Source of the DNA: Myxococcota bacterium
GTDB taxonomy: Bacteria > Myxococcota_A > UBA9160 > UBA6930
Direction of reading: 5' to 3'
Assembly (NCBI GenBank): GCA_030065975.1
Contig: JASJCN010000013.1
Coordinates: 1-37,733 of the forward strand
DNA: 37,733 bases
Of the stretch, positions 26,717-34,172 are shown piece after piece; position 1 is the stretch's first letter, and each line of letters begins with the position of its first letter. The position numbers were made by a program, and so were the translations under genes. Under the pieces are notes generated by a model. That model ran no database searches, had not been told where the DNA came from, and saw only the letters and a list, made by a program, of their open reading frames with translations.

Positions 26717-26743
26717 CACGAAACGCGCTGTGCGCGCTTCGTG
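26717..26743. promoter_or_regulatory. Imperfect hairpin in the actA / acyl-CoA dehydrogenase divergent intergenic region
   Basis: CACGAA-A-CGCGC-TGT-GCGCG-C-TTCGTG: 11 paired positions with one A/C mismatch. Confidence 0.45.
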
Positions 26744-26744
26744 A

Positions 26745-26768
26745 GTTCGATCGCGCGTTCGATCGAAC
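26745..26768. promoter_or_regulatory. Candidate operator: repeated GTTCGATCG with 12-bp palindrome
   Basis: GTTCGATCG-CGC-GTTCGATCGAAC; GTTCGATCGAAC is a perfect palindrome, about 110 bp upstream of the acyl-CoA dehydrogenase start. Confidence 0.4.
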
Positions 26769-26878
26769 ACAGGTGGAACGGCGGGTGGAGTCTCGATGGG
26801 AACGACCCTCAGCAGAAACCGGTGCAGCCCTCGCGCGCGAGACCGCCGCAACCCTCGAATGCGAAACAGGAGATCCGC

Positions 26879-27964
26879 GTGATCGGCTTCGATCCCACCG
26901 AAGAGCAGGCCCTCATCGTCGAGACGGTGAGCCAGTTCGCACAGAACGAGATCCGCCCCGTCGCCCGCGAGTGCGACGAGTCCGGAAAGCTCCCCGACTC
27001 GGTGCTGGCCCAGGCCCACGAGCTGGGTCTCGTCGCCAACGCGCTCCCCGAGAGTGTGGGCGGCGGCGGCGAGCGCAGTGCGGTGCTCGGCGCGCTGGTG
27101 ACGGAGGAGCTCGCGTGGGGCGACCTCGCCATCGCGCTCGGGATCCTGAGCCCGGCGCTGGTCGCCCTCCCCGTCGCGGAGTTCGGAACCGACGCGCAGC
27201 GCGAGCGGCTCGCCCACTACGCGGGCGAGAGCTTCGTGCCCGGCGCCCTGGCGCTTCAGGAGCCGCGCTTCGGCAGCGACCCGTTCCGGCCCGGCTGCAG
27301 CGCCGAGCGCGACGGCAACGGCTTCGTGCTGAACGGCTCGAAGTGTCAGGTGCCGTGGATGGACGGCGACGACACGGTGCTGGTCTTCGCGACCCTGGAC
27401 GGACGCGGCGAGGGGTTCCTCGTATCGCGCGCTGCCGACGGTCTCTCCGCCGAACGCGAGCGCAACCTCGGCATCCAGGCCCTGCCGACTGCCACCCTGT
27501 CGCTCGACGGCGTCCGGGTCGACGCGGACGCCCGCCTCGGCGGCGACGCCGGCTGCGACCTCTCGCGCATCGTCACCCAGGGCCGCGTCGCGCTGGCCGC
27601 GGCCGGGCTCGGCGTCTCGCGCGCCGCGTTCGAGGTGGCGCGCGACTACGCCAAGGAACGCGAGGTGTTCGGCGTGAAGGTGGCCCAGAAGCAGGCGATC
27701 GCCTTCAAGCTGGCGGACATGGCCATCGAGATCGACGCGGCGCGGCTGCTCGCCTGGGAGGCCGCGGCGCGTCTCGACGCGGGCCAGGACGCCCTGCGCG
27801 AAGCCACCCTCGCCTACGACCAGGTCCGGCGCGTCGCCCTCGAGGTGGCCGACGGCGCCGTCCAGGTGTTCGGCGGCCACGGCTACATCCGCGACTACCT
27901 TCCCGAGATGCACCTGCGCAACGCCCGCGGCTTCGCCAGCTTCGAAGCCCTGGCCCTGGTCTGA
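26879..27964 (+). CDS. Acyl-CoA dehydrogenase family protein
   Basis: GTG start with CAGGAGA SD; IGFDPTEEQALIVETVSQFAQNEIRPVARECDESGKLPD...GGHGYIRDYLPEMHLRNARGFASFE. Confidence 0.9.
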   Translation: MIGFDPTEEQALIVETVSQFAQNEIRPVARECDESGKLPDSVLAQAHELGLVANALPESVGGGGERSAVLGALVTEELAWGDLAIALGILSPALVALPVAEFGTDAQRERLAHYAGESFVPGALALQEPRFGSDPFRPGCSAERDGNGFVLNGSKCQVPWMDGDDTVLVFATLDGRGEGFLVSRAADGLSAERERNLGIQALPTATLSLDGVRVDADARLGGDAGCDLSRIVTQGRVALAAAGLGVSRAAFEVARDYAKEREVFGVKVAQKQAIAFKLADMAIEIDAARLLAWEAAARLDAGQDALREATLAYDQVRRVALEVADGAVQVFGGHGYIRDYLPEMHLRNARGFASFEALALV

Positions 27965-27974
27965 GGAGCGAGCC

Positions 27975-29201
27975 ATGACGATCTCTTTCGAGCCGACCGA
28001 AGCCTCCAAGGCTGCCCGCGAGCACTACCGAAAGGTGGCCGAGGAGCAGATGCGCCCGGTGTCGCGCAAGTACGACGACGAGGAGCACACCCTCCCCAAG
28101 GAATGGGTCGACTGGTTCTGGCAGGAGGGTCGCCACGGCGGCCCGCGTCCGACCGACGGCCCCGGCGACGGCTTCATCCAGGTGTGCATCCAGGCCGAGG
28201 AGCTCTGCTGGGGCGACGCCGGCCTCTACCTGCGGATGCCCACTCCGGCGCTCGGTGGCTCCGCCGTCTCGGCGGCGGGGACCGCCGAGCAGAAGAAGAA
28301 GTTCCTCTCGCCCTTCCGCGAGAAGGGCGGGCACCCGATCTGGGGCGCCATGGCGATCACCGAGCCCCAGGCCGGCTCGGACTCGGCCGCCATCGAGACG
28401 ACCGCCGAGCTCGACGGCGACGAGTGGGTGCTGAACGGCACCAAGATCTTCTGCACCGCCGGCGAAGGCGCCTCGACCGTGGAGGGCGGCTTCGTGGTCG
28501 TGTGGGCCACCGTCGACAAGTCGGCGGGACGCGGCGGCATCAAGTCCTTCGTGGTGCCGGCCGGCACGCCGGGGATGGAGCTCGTCGGCACCGAGCACAA
28601 GCTCGGCATCCGCGCCTCCGACACCGCCACCCTGCGCCTCGAGAACTGCCGGGTCCCCCAGGACCATCTGCTCGGCAGCTCGGCCGTGAAGAAGAAGGAC
28701 CCGAGCAAGACCGGCGACAAGGGCTTCAAGGGCGCCATGGCGACCTTCGACGCCAGCCGTCCGATCGTGGCGGCCATGGCCGTCGGCGTCGGTCGCGCGG
28801 CCCTCGACTTCCTGCTGGAGGAGCTCGAGCGCCAGGGCGTGCGCGTGCGCTACGACGCGCCGCCGGCCGAGGTGACCGCGCTCGAGCGCGACGTGATGGA
28901 GATGGAGGCCGAGCTCCAGGCCGCACGCCTGCTCACCTGGCGCGCCGCCTGGATGATGAACCACGGCAAGCCGAACAACCTCGAAGCCTCCATGTGCAAG
29001 GCCAAGGCGGGGCTCGCCGTCACCAAGATCACCCAGAAGGCGGTCGAGCTGCTCGGGCCCCTCGGCTACTCGAAGAAGCTGATGGTGGAGAAGTGGATGC
29101 GCGACGCGAAGATCAACGACATCTACGAGGGCACCCAGCAGATCAACCAGCTGATCGTGGCCCGCCGCATCCTCGACTACCCGTCCGCGATGCTCCGCTA
29201 A
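27975..29201 (+). CDS. Acyl-CoA dehydrogenase family protein
   Basis: GAMAITEPQAGSDSAAIETTAELDGDEWVLNGTKIFCTAGEG...INDIYEGTQQINQLIVARRIL. Confidence 0.93.
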   Translation: MTISFEPTEASKAAREHYRKVAEEQMRPVSRKYDDEEHTLPKEWVDWFWQEGRHGGPRPTDGPGDGFIQVCIQAEELCWGDAGLYLRMPTPALGGSAVSAAGTAEQKKKFLSPFREKGGHPIWGAMAITEPQAGSDSAAIETTAELDGDEWVLNGTKIFCTAGEGASTVEGGFVVVWATVDKSAGRGGIKSFVVPAGTPGMELVGTEHKLGIRASDTATLRLENCRVPQDHLLGSSAVKKKDPSKTGDKGFKGAMATFDASRPIVAAMAVGVGRAALDFLLEELERQGVRVRYDAPPAEVTALERDVMEMEAELQAARLLTWRAAWMMNHGKPNNLEASMCKAKAGLAVTKITQKAVELLGPLGYSKKLMVEKWMRDAKINDIYEGTQQINQLIVARRILDYPSAMLR

Positions 29202-29213
29202 GCTGTCGATCCG

Positions 29214-29465
29214 ATGCCGATCCCCGAAGACCTGATCGAGATCCTCGTCTGCCCCGAGACCCGCCAGCCGGTCGCCCTGGCGACGGCCGAGCAGCTCGAG
29301 CCCATCAACGCGAAGATCCGCGACGGCTCGCTCCGCAACCGCGGCGGCCAGCCGGTGAGCACCGAGATCCAGGAAGCCCTGATCCGCGAAGACGGCAAGA
29401 TCCTCTACGTGATCGACGACGGCATCCCCGTCATGCTCGTCGAGGACTCGATCGAGCTGGCCTGA
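29214..29465 (+). CDS. Trm112/UPF0434 family protein
   Basis: MPIPEDLIEILVCPETRQPVAL...ILYVIDDGIPVMLVEDSIEL, typical length and ends. Confidence 0.82.
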   Translation: MPIPEDLIEILVCPETRQPVALATAEQLEPINAKIRDGSLRNRGGQPVSTEIQEALIREDGKILYVIDDGIPVMLVEDSIELA

Positions 29466-29491
29466 CCGCCGCTTCGCTCCTCGCCCTTCGT

Positions 29492-29668
29492 CTTGGGAGG
29501 GTCGGGGGTGGGGACGGCTCCCGGCTCATGGCTCGCTGCCGGCCGCGCCGCCGCTCACGCAGGTCCGACCCCGGACGCCCGAGCGCTTGCGCGCTCGACG
29601 CCCGTTCCGCCAAGACCGCCGGACGGGCGAGGCTGCGCTTGACTTCCCCGGAAGCCGTCCCCACCCCC
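29492..29668 (-). ncRNA. Candidate structured RNA/DNA element, copy L (165-nt stem-closed body 29504-29668 plus conserved 12-nt 3' tail 29492-29503)
   Basis: Minus strand: closing stem GGGGGTGGGGACGGCT (29668-29653) / AGCCGTCCCCACCCCC (29519-29504); GAGCGC-GCAA-GCGCTC hairpin (29581-29596); blocks GAAGTCAAGCGCAGCCTCGCCCG and GCAGCGAGCCATGAGCCG; tail GACCCTCCCAAG. Confidence 0.6.
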
Positions 29669-29771
29669 TCCGCGCAGCTCGGGCGGCGGATCGGGCCCCC
29701 CATTCCAAAGAGAGCCGAACGAGCGTCGAGCAGCTCCCTACCGGAGCGCGCCCGCCTCCGCGCAACGAGGA

Positions 29772-29948
29772 GGGGCGGGGGATGGGTGGAGGCGAAGTCA
29801 AGCGCAGCCTCGCCCGGCACTCAGGCGTGAAGGACTGGACTGGAGCGCGAAAGCGCTCACAGGCCAGCGGCACCCACCCCCGAGAGCGGAGTCACCGCGC
29901 GCAGCGAGCCATGAGCCGCAACCCATCCCCCGCCCCGACCCTCCCAAG
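29772..29948 (+). ncRNA. Candidate structured RNA/DNA element, copy R (165-nt stem-closed body 29772-29936 plus conserved 12-nt 3' tail 29937-29948)
   Basis: Plus strand: closing stem GGGGCGGGGGATGGGT (29772-29787) / ACCCATCCCCCGCCCC (29921-29936); GAGCGC-GAAA-GCGCTC hairpin (29843-29858); blocks GAAGTCAAGCGCAGCCTCGCCCG (29794-29816) and GCAGCGAGCCATGAGCCG (29901-29918); tail GACCCTCCCAAG. Confidence 0.6.
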
Positions 29949-29981
29949 CAACCGCAGGAGAAGAACGCGGCCCCGTCCAAC

Positions 29982-30764
29982 CTACTGCGCGAACTCGCGG
30001 CGTTTGAGCTCTTTGACGTACTCGGACAGCGCCGGGTCCGCCGCCACCAGCTCGGAGACGTTGCGTTCGAAGGCCGCGGAGTCGCGCTCGAGGGGGGTGC
30101 GGTCCACGGGGAGGTCCAGGAGCTCCGCCGCCGTCTGCACCAGGGCCAGGGTGCCGCGCGGGTTCGGCGTCACCGTGATGTAGTGAGGCAACCCGGCCCA
30201 GAGGCTCGTCACCTCGAGCCCCTCTGCACGCAGTCGATCGGCCAGCACGCCGGTGATTCCCGTCGGCCCCTCGTAGTCCGAGGGCTCGACGGCGAGCTCG
30301 CCGAGCAGGCTCGGCTCCGAGGAGAAGCCGCTCACGCGAACCGGGCGCGAGTAGAGCACGTCGGCCAGGAAGCCTCCGAGGAGCACCGCACGCCGGATCG
30401 ACAGGGTGTCGACCGCACGCACCACGAGATCGCAGAAGCTGCGCCAGCGCAGGTGCGGCTCGGCGCCGACCCCGAACACCAGCTCGGGCCGGTCGGGGAT
30501 CGCCGCGAAGCGCAGCTCGAAGTCGGGCCAGGCGATCTCCCGCACGCCCTCCTGTCCGATGCGCACGTTGGGACGCCGGACGGTGAAGTCGTAGAAGTCC
30601 TGGCAGTCGATGCGACCCAGCGGGGCCGACTGGAAGCTGTCCGACAGGAAACGCACCGCTCCGGTGGCCGACTCGCCCGCGTCGTTCCAGCCCTCGAACG
30701 CCAGCATCAGGACCGGGTCCTCGAAGGCGGGCTGGACGTCGAAGCGAAGGGCGTTCAGGGTCAT
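29982..30764 (-). CDS. PAC2 family protein
   Basis: PVLMLAFEGWNDAGESATGAVRFL...GFLADVLYSRPVRVSGFSSEPSLLGELAVEPSDYEGPTGITGVL, PAC2 fold motifs. Confidence 0.88.
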   Translation of the reverse strand: MTLNALRFDVQPAFEDPVLMLAFEGWNDAGESATGAVRFLSDSFQSAPLGRIDCQDFYDFTVRRPNVRIGQEGVREIAWPDFELRFAAIPDRPELVFGVGAEPHLRWRSFCDLVVRAVDTLSIRRAVLLGGFLADVLYSRPVRVSGFSSEPSLLGELAVEPSDYEGPTGITGVLADRLRAEGLEVTSLWAGLPHYITVTPNPRGTLALVQTAAELLDLPVDRTPLERDSAAFERNVSELVAADPALSEYVKELKRREFAQ

Positions 30765-30826
30765 GCGGGGGCGGCTCTCCAGTGGGTCTCGCGAGCGCGG
30801 GCGTGCGGGTCGGACGCCGACGGACG

Positions 30827-31524
<698 letters not shown>

Positions 31525-31525
<1 letters not shown>

Positions 31526-32490
31526 CAGGAGCCGGCCGACCCCGCCGAGCCCGCCGTCGCAGCCACGAGCATGGGCTCGGGGGCCGCGCGCAGGGTGACC
31601 ACGAAGCGGCTTCCCTCGCCGAGCCCGGTGCTCTGGGCCACGACCTTGCCGCCGTTCCGGCGCACCAGGCTCCAGACGACGAAGAGGCCGAGGCCCAGGC
31701 CGGCGGCCTGGCGCTGGACGCCGCGCCCGGCGCGGTAGAAGCGCTGGAAGATCTGGTTGAGCTCCCCGGGCTCGATCCCGATGCCGCGGTCCTCGATGGC
31801 GACGCGCAGCCGACCGTCGGAGCCGAGCGTCACGTTCACGCGCACCTCCACCGGGGGGTCCGAGTACTTGATGGCGTTCTCGAGCAGGTTGCGGAACACC
31901 ACGCCGAGCTCGGCCGGGTTCCCGAGGGCCGCGTGGGTCGTCTCGACGCGGATGCGGATCGCGTCTGCGGGCAGGCCGTGGCGTTCGCGCAGCTCGGTCG
32001 CGCCGGCCTGGAGGACCGCGGCCAGGTCCACGGGCTCGGGGGCGGGGCGCGCCCGGTCCTCGGCGCGCGCGGCGGCCAGGACCTGATCCATGGTGTGCTC
32101 CAGACGCTCCACGTCGCGTCCCATCTTGCGCAGGAAGTCGGCCCGGGTGTCCGGGCCCGGATCCCTGCGTTGGAGCGTCTCCAGATACAGGCTGAGCGAG
32201 GCCAGCGGCGTCTTCATCTCGTGGGTCACGGCGTCCAGGAATGCCTGCTGACGCTGGTTCACGCGGATCTCGCGGGCCACCCAGACGCACAGCGCCACGA
32301 GCCCGGCGATGATCAGCAGGAAGAACACCGTGCCGAGCACGATCAAGAGCCAGTGCACCGGGCCGAGCCCCCGGGTCACCGGAGCCAGATCGGATACCAC
32401 CAGCAGGAGCCAGCCGACGGCGAGCGCCAGGGCGATCACCGAGAGGCTCACGCCGAGGGTCAGGGGGACGCCGATGGAACGACCACGCAC
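31525..32490 (-). CDS. Sensor histidine kinase
   Basis: Two N-terminal TM segments; H-box FLDAVTHEMKTPLASL, N-box NLLENAIKYSD, G boxes DRGIGIEPGE and GLGLGLFVV; stop overlaps response regulator start. Confidence 0.93.
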
Positions 32491-32564
32491 GAGACAAGCG
32501 TCGGCGCTGGCGGAGCCCGGCGCAAGGTGAGGCCCAGGGAGCGCGGAGAGGGCTCGCCCGAGGC

Positions 32565-34049
32565 TCAGTGGCCCTTCATCAGCTCGTCCGAGGAGGTCAT
32601 CTTGCGCAGCTTGCCGGGATCGAGCGGCAGGGACTGGACGCCATAGGACTCGCGGCGCCAGCCCGCGCCCCCGCCGGGCACGAAGTAGAAGTGCGAGGCC
32701 ACCGGGTCGAAGACGTTGGCCGTCTCTCCGCCCGGATACAGCGGGTAGCCCGGCTGGTCGGCGCTGTAGCGGTGCACCAGGATCCCGATGTCGATCAGGA
32801 AGCCGTTCTTCTTGCGCGTGATGTAGTAGAGGGGCTGGAGCGTCTGGTAGTCGACCCACAGCTCGACGGCGGCCACGTTGTCGACGTTGCGGCGGGCCCG
32901 GCCCTCGAGGACGACCGCCCAGCGCACGTCCCAGCGGTCGCTCGCCGGTGAGAGCCCGGAGGGCCCGTAGTTCCGCTCGTCGTAGTAGGGCCAGCCCTGG
33001 GCGCTCGCGTTCAGCGGGGCCAGCACCTCCTGCTCGCCCTTGAAGGTCCAGTCGTAGGCGTTGGGCCGGATCGCGAGCCCCGTGAAGCCGCGCCGGATGT
33101 CCTCGGTGGCCGCGATGGAGAGACCGGCCGTCGGCTGGATGGAGTCGATGCCCGCGCCGTAGCCGTCGACCTGGGCGCCGAACGCGAAGGGGATCGGGCC
33201 GCCGCCGTCGTCTCCACTCACCCGGTAGCGGGGCGTGAACACGCCGTCGATCCAGCTCGAGGCCGACCGGCGCGGCTTCCGCATGGTGGGGACGTAGACG
33301 AAGGTGTCGTCGGGCTCCTTCCAGTTCTCGAGGGTCTCGCGCGGACGCATCTGCCGCCACGCGAGGTGCCGCGCCGAGAAGGGCTCCTCGAAGCTGCCCC
33401 CGGCCACCCACACCGTCTTGGTGGCCTCCGGCATGCGGTAGTCGCTGGCGGCGAGGTCGGCGCGGTGCCCGGTCCGCACGTAGAAGAAGTCGCCGATGTA
33501 GGTCTGCGGCTTCCCGATCCGCCCGGGCAGGTCGAAGATCCGGAACTCGCCGACGGGCCCCGAGCCCCGGTAGCGCTGCTGGAAGTTCCAGGCCCAGCGC
33601 GTGCCTGCGTCCTCGGCGGTGGGGTCGATGGCGTCCGGCGGGAAGGGAACGCCTGCGACGTAGTCGGAGAGGTTGCCCTTCGAATCGAGCTTCGCGCGTC
33701 CCCCGAAGCGCTCGGTGGCCTCGGAGTAGAAGGCCGCGGGCGGATAGCGACGGTGGCACGCGCCCACCTCGAGCTGCATGCCCTCGTAGAAGAAGGCCTC
33801 GCGGTGATCCCAGATGACGTCGGGGAACAGGCTGCGCAGCTGCATCAGCTCGTTCAGCCCGATCATCATCCCCGGCTCGACCATGGGAACGCCGCGATCC
33901 TGGCCGTCTCCCTCCTCGCCGGCCGCGCCACTCCAATCGGGGCAGCGCCCCTCGGGCGGGAGCTTCGCCTCGGCCACGGGGGCCAGGCCGAGCGCCGCGG
34001 TGAGTGCGAGCGCGGCGCGCAGGGAGCGCGCGAATCGGGACCTCGTCAT
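32565..34049 (-). CDS. DUF1329 domain-containing protein (secreted)
   Basis: Signal peptide; NLSDYVAGVPFP, WNFQQRYRGSG, YVPTMRKPRRSASSWIDGVF, TFKGEQEVLAPLN; adjacent to DUF1302 gene. Confidence 0.87.
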   Translation of the reverse strand: MTRSRFARSLRAALALTAALGLAPVAEAKLPPEGRCPDWSGAAGEEGDGQDRGVPMVEPGMMIGLNELMQLRSLFPDVIWDHREAFFYEGMQLEVGACHRRYPPAAFYSEATERFGGRAKLDSKGNLSDYVAGVPFPPDAIDPTAEDAGTRWAWNFQQRYRGSGPVGEFRIFDLPGRIGKPQTYIGDFFYVRTGHRADLAASDYRMPEATKTVWVAGGSFEEPFSARHLAWRQMRPRETLENWKEPDDTFVYVPTMRKPRRSASSWIDGVFTPRYRVSGDDGGGPIPFAFGAQVDGYGAGIDSIQPTAGLSIAATEDIRRGFTGLAIRPNAYDWTFKGEQEVLAPLNASAQGWPYYDERNYGPSGLSPASDRWDVRWAVVLEGRARRNVDNVAAVELWVDYQTLQPLYYITRKKNGFLIDIGILVHRYSADQPGYPLYPGGETANVFDPVASHFYFVPGGGAGWRRESYGVQSLPLDPGKLRKMTSSDELMKGH

Positions 34050-34106
34050 CCAACCCTCCAAGCCGGCCCGAAGGGCCCGGCCGTCCGGGGGGCAGGGTAC
34101 CAACGC

Positions 34107-34140
34107 AGACGGCCGGCGCCCCGAAGGACGCCGGCCGTCT
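34107..34140 (-). terminator. Strong hairpin between DUF1302 and DUF1329 genes
   Basis: AGACGGCCGGCG...CGCCGGCCGTCT perfect 12-bp arms; on the minus strand extends to 15 bp capped by UUCG (AGACGGCCGGCGUCC-UUCG-GGGCGCCGGCCGUCU, one G-U pair); no U-tract. Confidence 0.65.
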
Positions 34141-34172
34141 CGATTCCCGGGGCTCGTGGCCCCGCCTTCGAC

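Noticed and set aside
29431-29873. Small ORFs in the repeat-pair region (e.g. 129 aa, 115 aa, 198 aa)
   Set aside because: The two copies carry a compensating 1-nt spacing difference that breaks frame, while stems covary; composition is Arg/Ser/Pro-rich as in random GC-rich DNA. Structure explains the conservation better than coding.
29492-29948. Ordinary insertion sequence with terminal inverted repeats
   Set aside because: No transposase ORF, no visible target-site duplication, and each half has its own separate closing stem. A MITE/REPIN-like origin is not excluded and is listed as an alternative.
29492-29948. IscB/TnpB-associated omega-RNA (HEARO-like)
   Set aside because: No HNH/RuvC nuclease gene in the window, and I cannot confirm the consensus from memory; left as a cmscan test rather than a call.
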